Shown here: positions 25,800 to 33,928 of the stretch, piece after piece
Layout: the number at the start of each line of letters is the position of its first letter
How positions within the stretch are numbered: position 1 is the stretch's first letter
Assembly (NCBI RefSeq): GCF_023278085.1
Contig: NZ_CP066265.1
Location: 2,324,501-2,388,500, forward strand
DNA: 64,000 nt
Origin: Pseudomonas syringae
Lineage (GTDB): Bacteria > Pseudomonadota > Gammaproteobacteria > Pseudomonadales > Pseudomonadaceae
Reading direction: 5' to 3'
Translations under genes and position numbers: made by a program
The notes under the pieces: generated by a model
Seen by the model: the letters and a program-made list of their open reading frames with translations, nothing else
The model's database searches: none
What the model was told of the DNA's origin: nothing

Positions 25800-26585
25800 T
25801 CAGTGGCCGTCGATCAGCCCCAGTTCGCGAGCCTGTTCGGCACGGTCCGGAAGGGCTTTGACACGCCTTGCCTCGGCGATCAGCTTGCTGCGCTCGGCTT
25901 TGGGAATGTCATCGAAGGTCATGCCTTTGAGGTCTTTCTCTTTTCCGGCGAGCACCATGACCAACAACTGATTGCGTTGATGGCGGGGTTGCGCCAGCGG
26001 CGACTGGCTTACGCTGTCGATGGTCTCCAGTGCCTTTTTGTTGTCATCGCCCAGCGCATAGGCAAGGGCCAGATTACAGCGCGTGTCCAGATCGTTGGGC
26101 GCCAGGCGCAGGCTGGTTGTGAAGGCGCTCTGGGCCTGTTCGGCCTGGCCGCTGAGGATCTGCGCGATGCCCAGACGGTTCCAGGCCTGCGGTTGCTGCA
26201 GCGCCGTGGCGGCCTGGGTCAGTGCGATCACGGCGCGTTGCAGTTTGCCCTGTCGCAACTGCGCGGTGCCCAGCCCCAGCAGCGCTTCCGGATCATCAGC
26301 CTTGAGCTCCAGCGCTCGCTGATAGGCGCGCTCTGCACCGCGCGTGTCGTTGCTGGTGAGCAGCGCCGCGCCAAGTTTGCGCCACGACTCGACACCGGCT
26401 TCCGGTTGCTGCGTAGCGCGCTGGTAAAACGACGCAGCCGTGGTCGAATCGCCGCGTTTTTCCAGGTCGGCGGCCAGCTGCATGAAGCGTTCATAGCTGG
26501 CATCGGTCTTGGGCTGGGTCGCACACGCCGTCAAGGTCAGGCAGCCGAGCAACAACAACAACGTGGGGACGGAACGAGGTGGCAT
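25800..26585 (-). CDS. TadD-like TPR lipoprotein, opposite strand within the T3SS cluster
   Basis: 261 residues. A lipoprotein signal (LTACA) is followed by about six TPR motifs (AASFYQRATQQPEAGVESWRKLGAALL, then AERAYQRALELKADDPEALLGLG, AWNRLGIAQILSGQAEQAQSAF and LDTRCNLALAYALGDDNKKAL). This architecture matches TadD, the TPR lipoprotein of Tad/Flp pili. It is the only T3SS-cluster gene on the minus strand and splits the two secretin halves. A longer frame to 26762 is ignored because the lipoprotein signal starts at 26585. Probable role: secretin assembly or pilotin. Confidence 0.7.
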   Translation of the reverse strand: MPPRSVPTLLLLLGCLTLTACATQPKTDASYERFMQLAADLEKRGDSTTAASFYQRATQQPEAGVESWRKLGAALLTSNDTRGAERAYQRALELKADDPEALLGLGTAQLRQGKLQRAVIALTQAATALQQPQAWNRLGIAQILSGQAEQAQSAFTTSLRLAPNDLDTRCNLALAYALGDDNKKALETIDSVSQSPLAQPRHQRNQLLVMVLAGKEKDLKGMTFDDIPKAERSKLIAEARRVKALPDRAEQARELGLIDGH

Positions 26586-26760
26586 GGACAGGGCTCTTGT
26601 GAAAGGGGACGGAGCGAGGCGATTCAGCCGTCGACGGCCTTCGCAGGCGAGCGCCAGTTTATAGCCCCGGCGCTGAATTGCGACCGTTTTCTGAGTGCTG
26701 GCTTTGCAGGCATCGCAGGCCAGCGCTCGCTCCAGCGCAGCATCAGGCAAGGAGGGCGCC

Positions 26761-27372
26761 ATGACCTGCTTTAAAGCTGAGTGGCGAGTATCGCAGCTGC
26801 TGTTACTGATACTGCTGTGTTCGTTGTCCGGTGCACTGAATGCAGCACCAGAGCACGAACCCGACTGGTTCGCCGAGCCTTATGCCTATGTGCTGGTGGA
26901 CCAGGATATTCGCGGCGCGCTGACCGAATTCGCGCAGAACCTCGACCTGATTGTGGTGTTTTCCGAAAAGGTCCGCGGCAATGCCCGTGGCACGGTGCGC
27001 GGCGCAACGGCCGGAGAGTTTCTCGGCCGTCTGTGTGATGCCAATCAGTTGAGCTGGTACTTCGATGGCAACGTGCTGCACATCGCCGGCGCTGATGAAG
27101 TCGGCACCCGCACCTTCGATTTGCAAGGTCCGCGACTGGCAGAGTTGCAGGATTATCTGGCGCGCCTGGAGGTGTCCGGTCAGCCGATGTCCAGTCGCGT
27201 CAGCCCGGATAACGACAGCCTGTTCGTGTCCGGGCCGCCAGCGTACCTGGCGCAGATTCAGCAACACCTTGATCGTCAACCTGTCGCCGAGGCCGCACCC
27301 GTTGTGCGTGAACGCGGTGTGCGGGTGTTTCGTGGCGGTGTCGTCACTCAAGTCGCCACCGACCGTCAGTAA
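26761..27372 (+). CDS. sctC1: Secretin N-terminal half SctC1 (RhcC1/NolW)
   Basis: 203 residues with a signal peptide (cleavage near ALNA) and the N0/N1 domains found at the start of T3SS secretins (YVLVDQDIRGALTEFAQNLDLIVVFSEKV, then GTVRGATAGEFLGRLCDANQLSWYFDGNVLHI). There is no pore domain. It corresponds to rhizobial NolW/RhcC1 and pairs with SctC2. The start follows AAGGAGG at good spacing, downstream of a weaker in-frame ATG at 26695. It begins the second plus-strand block, after a 175-bp gap that must hold its promoter. Confidence 0.85.
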   Translation: MTCFKAEWRVSQLLLLILLCSLSGALNAAPEHEPDWFAEPYAYVLVDQDIRGALTEFAQNLDLIVVFSEKVRGNARGTVRGATAGEFLGRLCDANQLSWYFDGNVLHIAGADEVGTRTFDLQGPRLAELQDYLARLEVSGQPMSSRVSPDNDSLFVSGPPAYLAQIQQHLDRQPVAEAAPVVRERGVRVFRGGVVTQVATDRQ

Positions 27373-27393
27373 ACCCCAAAAGGAGCACTACCC

Positions 27394-27612
27394 ATGTCCG
27401 TAAACTCCGTAGATAGCAATGTCGACGTCAATGTTTCCAGTCAGGAATCGCGCTTCAACGCCGCCGTCGAGAACGCCGAACAGGCGTCCAGCGACAGTGA
27501 ATTCAACGATGCCCTGATCACTCAGGCGGTCACCATCGGCGGGCAGTTCATCATCATGCCGCGCGCTCAGGAAATGCTGAACGAAGCCCAGTCTGACGAC
27601 GACTCCGAATAG
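27394..27612 (+). CDS. 72-aa acidic protein between secretin and inner-rod genes; unknown
   Basis: 72 residues with strong ribosome-binding site AAAGGAG. Ser/Val/Asn-rich N-terminus (SVDSNVDVNVSSQES), a helical middle, a short hydrophobic stretch (VTIGGQFIIMP) and an acidic tail (SDDDSE). It occupies the place where Ysc-type clusters have the needle gene (upstream of sctI-sctJ) and has needle-like size, so it is an alternative SctF candidate to the 53-aa protein at 19986. The acidic C-terminus is unlike known needles. A small chaperone or secreted regulator is also possible. Confidence 0.6.
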   Translation: MSVNSVDSNVDVNVSSQESRFNAAVENAEQASSDSEFNDALITQAVTIGGQFIIMPRAQEMLNEAQSDDDSE

Positions 27613-27621
27613 GTTCCGACC

Positions 27622-28053
27622 ATGACCGTCAATCTAGCTGCGTCACCGGCGGCGGCAGCCTTGCCGACGCCGGGAGGAGGCGCGGGGCCGCAGGCTTCGC
27701 AGAACCTCTTCGAACACATGGCCGAGACGTCCAAAGGCATGCCGCAGGGGGCCAGCCCGCACCAGATCGGCAGCAACCTGATGGAACGTCTGGACGGCTT
27801 CATCGACCGCTCGCGGCAGTTTTCCGAGCGGGCCGACGCGCTGACCCAAGGCAACGCGCCGCAGGCGGCCAGTCAGGCACCGACACCTGCCACAACCGGT
27901 GGCCAGGCGACGAGCAAGGTCGGTGAGCCGCAGGTCGACCGTATCGTGCAGTCGTTGGGGCGGATGTTCGACTACTCCATCGAAACCCAGATGGTGGTGC
28001 GCGGGGCGACCCAGATATCCGGCTCTGCCAACACCCTTCTCAAAGGTCAATAA
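27622..28053 (+). CDS. sctI: T3SS inner-rod protein SctI (HrpB/NopB position)
   Basis: 143 residues. The Pro/Ala/Gly-rich N-terminus has no fold; the C-terminal helix (VQSLGRMFDYSIETQMVV then RGATQISGSANTLLKGQ) has the pattern shared by inner-rod proteins, which polymerise at the base of the needle. Position just before sctJ matches yscI-yscJ and nolB-nolT. Starts 9 bp after the 72-aa gene. Confidence 0.8.
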   Translation: MTVNLAASPAAAALPTPGGGAGPQASQNLFEHMAETSKGMPQGASPHQIGSNLMERLDGFIDRSRQFSERADALTQGNAPQAASQAPTPATTGGQATSKVGEPQVDRIVQSLGRMFDYSIETQMVVRGATQISGSANTLLKGQ

Positions 28054-28056
28054 ACC

Positions 28057-28836
28057 ATGTCCAAACGCTGCCGTGTTCTGCGCCTGTTGATCGTGGCGAC
28101 GCTTGCCAGTCTGTTGCAGGCCTGCGACATCGACCTCTACACCAACCTTGGCGAGCGTGAAGCCAATGCCATGCTGGCGGTGCTGCTGCGTGACGGCATA
28201 CCGGCGTCGCGCAAGGTGCAGGACAACGGCCAGCTCAAGGTGATGGTCGACGAAAAGCGCTTCGCCCAGGCCATGGCGGCGCTGGATGATGCCGGCTTGC
28301 CGGGGCAGAGCTTCTCCAACATGGGCGAAGTCTTCAAGGGCAATGGTCTGGTGTCGTCGCCGGTGCAGGAACGTGCGCAGATGGTCTATGCACTGAGCGA
28401 AGAACTGTCACATACGGTTTCGCAGATTGACGGCATTCTGTCGGCGCGGGTGCATGTGGTGCTGCCTGACAATGATCTGCTCAAGCGCGTTATCTCGCCG
28501 TCTTCGGCCTCGGTGCTGGTCCGTTACGATCCACGCACCGACATCAACGTGCTGATACCGCAGATCAAAACCCTGGTTGCCAACGGTATTTCCGGGCTGG
28601 GTTACGACGGTGTTTCGGTGACGGCCATCAAGGCGGTCATCCCCGACAAGGCCAGCGCCCAGCCGCAACTGGCGAGCTTTTTCGGGCTGTGGATGCTTGA
28701 GGAAGACGTGCCCGCCGCACGCTGGCTGTTCGGCACGCTGTTGCTGATCGCGCTGGTGCCGGCCGGGTTACTGGGCCGTCAGCTCTGGCAACGTCGCCGG
28801 GTCGAAGGCGCCTACGTCCTGAGTGATGCTCCGTGA
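28057..28836 (+). CDS. sctJ: T3SS inner-membrane ring lipoprotein SctJ (HrcJ/NolT)
   Basis: 259 residues. A lipoprotein signal with LLQAC is followed by two ring-building domains (DIDLYTNLGEREANAMLAVLLRDGI; then VYALSEELSHTVSQIDGILSARVHVVLP and ASVLVRYDP) and a C-terminal membrane helix near 225-245. It forms the lipid-anchored ring inside SctD. The next gene starts with GTG overlapping its stop. Confidence 0.96.
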   Translation: MSKRCRVLRLLIVATLASLLQACDIDLYTNLGEREANAMLAVLLRDGIPASRKVQDNGQLKVMVDEKRFAQAMAALDDAGLPGQSFSNMGEVFKGNGLVSSPVQERAQMVYALSEELSHTVSQIDGILSARVHVVLPDNDLLKRVISPSSASVLVRYDPRTDINVLIPQIKTLVANGISGLGYDGVSVTAIKAVIPDKASAQPQLASFFGLWMLEEDVPAARWLFGTLLLIALVPAGLLGRQLWQRRRVEGAYVLSDAP

Positions 28837-29453
28837 GCGCCGCGCTGACTGGCCAATGGCAGGCGCTGATCGAGCGTCCTCTGGCATTTGTTCGCGAGCA
28901 CTGGCTGGCCGAGTGCCTCAAACGCGATCTCGATGCCGCCACACTGGCCGCACTGCGCGATTCGTCACGCTTCAGCGCACGTGTCGAGCAACTGCTGACC
29001 GGGCATTTCAAGCTGCAACCTCTTGTGCAACTGGCCCGGCCTGCGCAGGAAGATCTGGCGGTTCTGCTGTTGGCCGATAACGATTTTTCGCGCTTGCCAC
29101 GCCTGTGCGGCGCAGTCTGGCATGCCGCCACGCTGAGTCGGGAAATCCGTGGCGATGTGGTCAGCGAATATCGCCAATTGCTGGGCGATGACGCGTTTTC
29201 GCTGGCGCTCGCGCAACGCCAGCTGGCCGGGGCCGCCAACCTGCTGCGCACGCCCGTCGAGCTGACGCAGGCTATCGACCGCGATGGCGCGGCCTGTTTG
29301 GCCGCCTGGCTGCATGCTCAGCCTGCGGAACTGCAAGCCTGGCTGCGCCTGCGCCTTGAGGTCGCAGAACCGCAGCAGGCGCACGATGAACGACAGGTAA
29401 ACGTGGTACGTACCGTCGCTCGTCTGCTGACAGGGAGCGACGACCATGAGTGA
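28833..29453 (+). CDS. sctK: T3SS sorting-platform protein SctK (HrpD/NolU)
   Basis: 206 residues, soluble, helical, Leu/Ala-rich. The GTG start overlaps the sctJ stop (GTGA) and its end overlaps sctL by 8 bp. Position J-K-L-N is diagnostic; sequence is poorly conserved in the family (HWLAECLKRDLDAATLAALR; ARPAQEDLAVLLL). It links the SctQ pods to the inner-membrane ring. Confidence 0.8.
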   Translation: MSAALTGQWQALIERPLAFVREHWLAECLKRDLDAATLAALRDSSRFSARVEQLLTGHFKLQPLVQLARPAQEDLAVLLLADNDFSRLPRLCGAVWHAATLSREIRGDVVSEYRQLLGDDAFSLALAQRQLAGAANLLRTPVELTQAIDRDGAACLAAWLHAQPAELQAWLRLRLEVAEPQQAHDERQVNVVRTVARLLTGSDDHE

Positions 29454-30042
29454 TCTGCCGACCCGACCTGCCTCACGCATACTGCGCGCTGCCGAGGCTG
29501 CTCAGTGGATCGACGGTTATGCCTTTGTCGAAGCCGCTCACCAGCAAGCCCGGTCGGTCCGCGAACACAGCGCGCAATGGCTCGAACAGGCCCGCGCCGA
29601 AGGTTTCGAACGCGCCCGCCAGGAGGGTGCCGAACAGGTGGCGACGCTGCTGGCGCAGACCCGCGCCGATGTTGATCGCTATCTGGCCGGGCTGGAAAGC
29701 TCGCTGGCTGAACTGGCGCTGGGGATTGCCCGTCAGGTACTCGGCGAGATGGATGATCGCGAGCGCCTGCTGCGCTGCACGGCAGAAGCACTTTCCGCGT
29801 TTCGTCAGGATCAGGCCCTGACGCTGTATGTGCCCCGCGCTGAAGTCGAAGGCCTGCGCCAGCATCTGGCGCAGGATGCGCCGCTGGCCCTGAAATCGTT
29901 GAGCATCGTAGGCGACGATCAGCTTGACGCCGGTCAGGCGCGGCTGGGCGGCCCGGCAGGCTCGGTTGAACTCGGGCTCGACGCGCAACTGGACAACCTG
30001 CGGCGTGCGCTGTTGCCACTGGCAGAAGGGGACACGCTTTGA
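29446..30042 (+). CDS. sctL: T3SS ATPase stator SctL (HrpE/NolV)
   Basis: 198 residues, homologous to FliH and to the peripheral stalk of F/V ATPases. The N-terminal helix is rich in Gln/Glu/Arg/Ala (QARSVREHSAQWLEQARAEG), followed by LALGIARQVLGEMDDRERLL and a C-terminal domain (DAGQARLGGPAGSVELGLDAQL). It connects SctN with SctQ and restrains the ATPase. It overlaps neighbours at both ends. Confidence 0.9.
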   Translation: MSDLPTRPASRILRAAEAAQWIDGYAFVEAAHQQARSVREHSAQWLEQARAEGFERARQEGAEQVATLLAQTRADVDRYLAGLESSLAELALGIARQVLGEMDDRERLLRCTAEALSAFRQDQALTLYVPRAEVEGLRQHLAQDAPLALKSLSIVGDDQLDAGQARLGGPAGSVELGLDAQLDNLRRALLPLAEGDTL

Positions 30043-31367
30043 ATGAAGCCCTGATGGCGCTGCTGCCTGATCTGCAACAACGCGTACAACTCGCCCAGCC
30101 AAGACCGATGCGCGGCACCTTGCGCAGTATTCGCGGCGTGCTGTTGCGTGCCAGCGTCGCCGGGGTGCGGATCGGCGAGCTGTGTGTGTTGCGCGATCCC
30201 GGGAACGGGCGAGAGCTGTCGGCCGAGGTGATCGGTTTTGATGAGGATGATGCAATCCTGTCACCCATTGGCTCGATGGAAGGGCTGTCGACCCGTACCC
30301 AGATCATCGCCACTGGCCAGGCGCTGGGTGTGCAGGTTGGCGATGCCTTGCTGGGCCGGGTGATCAGCCCGATGGGCGAGTTTCTCGACGGGCCTGCGCC
30401 GGTCGCGGCCATCGGCTTGCAGCGCTACCCGCTGCATGCCGAGCCGCCAGCGCCGTTCAGTCGCCAGCGCATCGTCAAGCCGCTGTCGCTGGGCGTGCGG
30501 GCGATCGACAGCCTGCTGACCCTGGCGCAGGGGCAGCGCATGGGTATTTTTGGCGAGCCGGGGGTGGGCAAGTCTTCTCTGCTGGCCAGTATTGTGCGCA
30601 ACAGCGACGCCGACGTGATCGTCATCGGGTTGATCGGCGAGCGTGGCCGGGAAGTGCGTGAGCTATTGGAAGGGCAACTGGATGCAATCGCGCGGGCGCG
30701 CACCGTTGCGGTGGTTGCCACCTCGGACCGGCCTGCCGCCGAACGCGTCAGGGCGGCGTATGTCGCGACTACGCTGGCCGAATACCATCGCGATCAGGGT
30801 CGCAATGTACTGCTTTTGATGGACAGCCTGACCCGCTTTGCCCGTGCCCAGCGCGAGATTGGCCTGGCAGTGGGTGAGCCGCCGACCCGACGGGGTTATC
30901 CGCCGTCGTTTTTCTCGGCCTTGCCGCGCCTGCTGGAGCGCGCCGGTCCGGGGCCTTCGGGCAGCATCACTGCGTTGTACACCGTGCTGACTGAAGGGGA
31001 CGCAAGCATGGACCCGGTGGCCGAAGAAACCCGCTCGATCCTCGACGGGCACATCGTGTTGAGCGCCGAGCTGGCGCAGCGTGATCACTTCCCGGCCATC
31101 GACGTGCTGCGCAGCCGAAGCCGTCTGATGGACCACATTGCCACGCCTGAACATCGCCAGCTGGCTTCGCGGATGCGTGAGTTGATCGCCCGGCGTCAGG
31201 AGATCGAGCTGTTGATTCAGGTGGGCGAATACGCCGCTGGCAGCGACCCGGTTGCCGATGAAGCGATTGCCCGTCATGCGGCGATAGAGGCATTTCTGCG
31301 TCAGCCCGCCGCCGAGCAAGACAGCCTGGAACAGACGCTGACGCACATGCGCAAGGTGCTGACATGA
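30039..31367 (+). CDS. sctN: T3SS ATPase SctN (HrcN)
   Basis: 442 residues, AAA/F1-beta-type ATPase that powers unfolding and chaperone release. Walker A (GEPGVGKSS) at about 172-180, ERGREVRELLEG near 201-212, Walker B (LLLMDSLTRFARAQREIG) near 258-275, and PPTRRGYPPSFFSALPRLLERAG after it. The listed start is TTG overlapping the sctL stop (TTGA); an ATG at 30054 is an alternative. Its stop overlaps a 28-residue frame. Confidence 0.97.
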   Translation: MNEALMALLPDLQQRVQLAQPRPMRGTLRSIRGVLLRASVAGVRIGELCVLRDPGNGRELSAEVIGFDEDDAILSPIGSMEGLSTRTQIIATGQALGVQVGDALLGRVISPMGEFLDGPAPVAAIGLQRYPLHAEPPAPFSRQRIVKPLSLGVRAIDSLLTLAQGQRMGIFGEPGVGKSSLLASIVRNSDADVIVIGLIGERGREVRELLEGQLDAIARARTVAVVATSDRPAAERVRAAYVATTLAEYHRDQGRNVLLLMDSLTRFARAQREIGLAVGEPPTRRGYPPSFFSALPRLLERAGPGPSGSITALYTVLTEGDASMDPVAEETRSILDGHIVLSAELAQRDHFPAIDVLRSRSRLMDHIATPEHRQLASRMRELIARRQEIELLIQVGEYAAGSDPVADEAIARHAAIEAFLRQPAAEQDSLEQTLTHMRKVLT

Positions 31368-31450
31368 GTGTGATTGTCAGTTCAGCGCGTGAACCCGGTC
31401 TCGATGCATTTACTGAGCGGATGCACTCCGCCATTGGAAAAGTCTTATGA
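31364..31450 (+). CDS. 28-aa micro-ORF exactly bridging sctN and sctO
   Basis: ATG at 31364 overlaps the sctN stop (ATGA) and its own TGA overlaps the sctO ATG (ATGA). The peptide begins MSVIVSSAREPGLDAFTER and ends with a short helix (MHSAIGKVL). Both junctions have the tight coupling used throughout this operon, and the frame fills the only gap in the sctN-sctQ stretch. It may be a real small protein, a leader whose translation delivers ribosomes to sctO (which lacks a strong Shine-Dalgarno), or the remnant of a larger gene. Confidence 0.45.
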   Translation: MSVIVSSAREPGLDAFTERMHSAIGKVL

Positions 31451-31941
31451 AAACGGCTGACTTGCACAGTCTGCAGGCCCTGCGGGTACTGCGCGAACAA
31501 CGCGCTGCGGCATGTCTTGCCGCTCAGCGCGAACGCTGTCGCGATGCCAATAGCGAGCTGGATCAGGCGCGTGAGGCGTTGCGTCTGCACCGTGAAAAAC
31601 TCGTTCAGGAAGCCGAGCAAGCTTACGGCCGGTTCAGCGAGGGGCTGTCGGTCAGCGCCTGGCGGGCCACTCAGGAGCGCTTGCAGCAACTGGATGACGA
31701 GCGTGCCGCGTTGCAGGCCAACGCCGAGGCAGTGGCGGTGACGCTGGAGACCGAAGAGCAGGCTCGGGAGCGGCTCCGGCAGGCCCATATCGAGCAGCAA
31801 CAGAAAACCAGAGCCTGGCAAAGCCTGGTAGAGCAGCGCGTGCGCAGCGATGCGCGCCTCGGCGAACAGCGCGATGAAGCCGATTTGCCAGCGTCTCCGC
31901 CCGGTGCGACTTCTTCGGCCGCATCCGGAAACGAGCCATGA
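31447..31941 (+). CDS. sctO: T3SS central stalk protein SctO (HrpO type)
   Basis: 164 residues, nearly all charged heptad-like helix: LRVLREQRAAACLAAQRERC, ELDQAREALRLHREKLVQEA and TEEQARERLRQAHIEQQQK. This is the two-helix coiled coil of SctO/FliJ, which sits in the SctN pore and contacts SctV. The position between sctN and sctQ is standard. The C-terminal 25 residues are Pro/Ser/Ala-rich. It overlaps sctQ by 4 bp. Confidence 0.88.
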   Translation: MKTADLHSLQALRVLREQRAAACLAAQRERCRDANSELDQAREALRLHREKLVQEAEQAYGRFSEGLSVSAWRATQERLQQLDDERAALQANAEAVAVTLETEEQARERLRQAHIEQQQKTRAWQSLVEQRVRSDARLGEQRDEADLPASPPGATSSAASGNEP

Positions 31942-32996
31942 CAGTGTTTGCCGGCCCCATCCCTGCGGGCGACTCCCGCACCGATGGCCTCAGCGCGCGA
32001 CTGGTGAAGTACGACGCCGACTCGCTGCCTCTGCATAACCGGCTGCACCGGCAGTTGGCGCCTTGGTCGATTGTGCTGGGCAAGCAGCCGGTGCAGGTGC
32101 TGTGGGCCAGCGGGGGCGGTGAGTGCCTGCAGCCGGTGCGTGTGGCAATCATGCTTGGCGCGAGTGAAATCGAGCTGGCGGTCCCGCTTCGACTGCTTGA
32201 ATTGTCTGGGCTGGGTTGGCAGCCTGGCGCTGCGATCGAGACCCAGGCCGACGCCTTGCTGCTCGAACAGGCCTGGCTGAGCTGGATAGAACCCTTGGAA
32301 ACGCTGCTGGGCGAATCGCTAATGGTGGTTCCGTGCTCGGCACGTGAGCTGCGCGGTGGCCTGAAAGTCGCGATTGAGGTGCGTCTCGTCGATTGCCCTG
32401 CGCAGGCGCTGGAAATGTACCTGCACGCTGACAGCGCCCGACGGGTAATCGAGCGGCTTGAGCAGCATGCTGTTGCGAAGCGCAACCCGCTGCAAGCGCT
32501 GCGTATCTCATTGAGTGTCGAAGCCGGTCAGGCCCCGTTGACCAGTGCCGAGCTGCGCAGCCTGCTGCCCGGCGACGTCGTGATGCTCGACACCCTGGCC
32601 GATGCGCACGTGCTGTTACGTCTGGGCCGTCACGGCCAGACCGTCGCCAGGCGTCAGGGTGACACCCTGATCTGGCAGGGAGCGTTACGCCCCGGCAGCC
32701 CCCAACTCCCTCCTTATACCTGCGACAGGAACGATCTGATGAGTGAAATGAGCACCGATGCCGATCTGGATGCCTCGCTGGACGAGTTGCCGCTGACCTT
32801 GGTCTGCCAGCTGGGCAGCGTGGAGCTGACGCTGGCGCAACTGCGCGAAATGGCCCCAGGCAGTCTGCTGCCGTTAACCAGCCTGGCGCATGACGAAGTG
32901 GACCTCATGGTCAACGGCCGCCGTATCGGTCGTGGCGAACTGGTGACCATCGGTGACGGTCTGGGCGTGCGTCTGCTCGGTTTCAGCGGCTCATGA
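31938..32996 (+). CDS. sctQ: T3SS C-ring/pod protein SctQ (HrcQ), unsplit
   Basis: 352 residues. A divergent N-terminal domain, a middle SpoA-like domain, and a C-terminal SpoA domain (about 270-350; PLTLVCQLGSVELTLAQLREMAPGS, then DLMVNGRRIGRGELVTIGDGLGVRLL). It builds the cytoplasmic sorting platform that receives substrates. In the main P. syringae Hrp system this gene is split into hrcQa and hrcQb; here it is one frame, but with a well-placed internal start (32739). Confidence 0.93.
   Translation: MTVFAGPIPAGDSRTDGLSARLVKYDADSLPLHNRLHRQLAPWSIVLGKQPVQVLWASGGGECLQPVRVAIMLGASEIELAVPLRLLELSGLGWQPGAAIETQADALLLEQAWLSWIEPLETLLGESLMVVPCSARELRGGLKVAIEVRLVDCPAQALEMYLHADSARRVIERLEQHAVAKRNPLQALRISLSVEAGQAPLTSAELRSLLPGDVVMLDTLADAHVLLRLGRHGQTVARRQGDTLIWQGALRPGSPQLPPYTCDRNDLMSEMSTDADLDASLDELPLTLVCQLGSVELTLAQLREMAPGSLLPLTSLAHDEVDLMVNGRRIGRGELVTIGDGLGVRLLGFSGS
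32739..32996 (+). other. Internal in-frame translation start giving a SctQ C-terminal fragment
   Basis: ATG at 32739 is codon 268 of sctQ and is preceded by GACAGGAACGATCTG, a Shine-Dalgarno-like AGGA at 8 bp. The 85-residue product would be exactly the last SpoA domain. Internal initiation producing a free C-terminal fragment is known for YscQ and SpaO, and HrcQb of the main P. syringae system is the equivalent separate gene. Confidence 0.6.
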
Positions 32997-33649
32997 ACGG
33001 TTACCAGCCGAATCTGATCGAAATAATTCTGGTCGTCGCCACCATTGGGCTGATCCCGCTGGCGGTGGTGACCCTGACCGGTTTCATGAAGATATCCGTG
33101 GTGCTGTTTCTGATCCGCAATGCGTTGGGCGTGCAGCAGACGCCCCCGAATCTGGTGCTTTACGGCATCGCGCTGATCCTTTCGGTCTACGTCACCACGC
33201 CTCTGATCGGCGACATGTACCGGCAGGTTGAGGGCCGCGATCTGAGCCTGCAGAATGTTCAGCAACTGGAGGAACTGGGCAGTGCCTTGCGACCGCCGCT
33301 GCAGGCGCACCTGTCGAAGTTCGCCAACGAGAGCGAGCGGGGCTTTTTCGTCCAGGCTACCGAAACCATCTGGTCACCCGAAGCGCGTGCCGACCTGCGT
33401 GATGATGATCTGGTGGTGCTGATCCCTGCGTTTGTCAGTTCCGAGCTGACCCGGGCCTTCGAGATCGGCTTTTTGTTGTACATCCCGTTTCTGGTCGTCG
33501 ATCTGCTGGTCTCCAACGTGCTGATGGCCATGGGCATGTCGATGGTCTCACCCACCTTGATTTCGATTCCGCTGAAGATTTTCCTGTTCGTGGCCCTCAG
33601 TGGCTGGTCACGCCTGATGCACGGCCTGATTCTAAGCTACGGGGGCTGA
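32993..33649 (+). CDS. sctR: T3SS export apparatus protein SctR (HrcR)
   Basis: 218 residues, FliP family, four membrane helices. Conserved blocks are LIPLAVVTLTGFMKISVVLFLIRNALGVQQ (residues about 18-47) and LIPAFVSSELTRAFEIGFLLYIPFLVVDLL with the following MGMSMVSPTLISIPLKIFLF. It forms the pentameric core of the export gate with SctS and SctT. The ATG overlaps the sctQ stop. Confidence 0.97.
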   Translation: MNGYQPNLIEIILVVATIGLIPLAVVTLTGFMKISVVLFLIRNALGVQQTPPNLVLYGIALILSVYVTTPLIGDMYRQVEGRDLSLQNVQQLEELGSALRPPLQAHLSKFANESERGFFVQATETIWSPEARADLRDDDLVVLIPAFVSSELTRAFEIGFLLYIPFLVVDLLVSNVLMAMGMSMVSPTLISIPLKIFLFVALSGWSRLMHGLILSYGG

Positions 33650-33652
33650 ATC

Positions 33653-33922
33653 ATGGGCCAGGACGTATTTCTCTCGTTGATGAATCAGGCGCTGATGACC
33701 GTGCTGCTGTTGTCTGCCCCGGCGCTGATCGTGGCGATTGTGGTGGGCTTGAGCGTGGGGCTGTTGCAGGCGCTGACCCAGATTCAGGACCAGACGCTGC
33801 CGCAGGTGGTCAAGCTGGTCGGCGTGCTGCTGGTGATCGTGTTCGTCGGCCCGTTGCTGGCGGGGCAGGTGGCCGAGCTGGGCAATCAGGTGTTGGACAA
33901 CTTTCCACTGTGGACCCGTTGA
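33653..33922 (+). CDS. sctS: T3SS export apparatus protein SctS (HrcS)
   Basis: 89 residues, FliQ family: two membrane helices around a charged loop (LLQALTQIQDQTLPQVVKLV). It completes the SctRST helical pore. Starts 3 bp after sctR. Confidence 0.96.
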   Translation: MGQDVFLSLMNQALMTVLLLSAPALIVAIVVGLSVGLLQALTQIQDQTLPQVVKLVGVLLVIVFVGPLLAGQVAELGNQVLDNFPLWTR

Positions 33923-33928
33923 GCTGTC

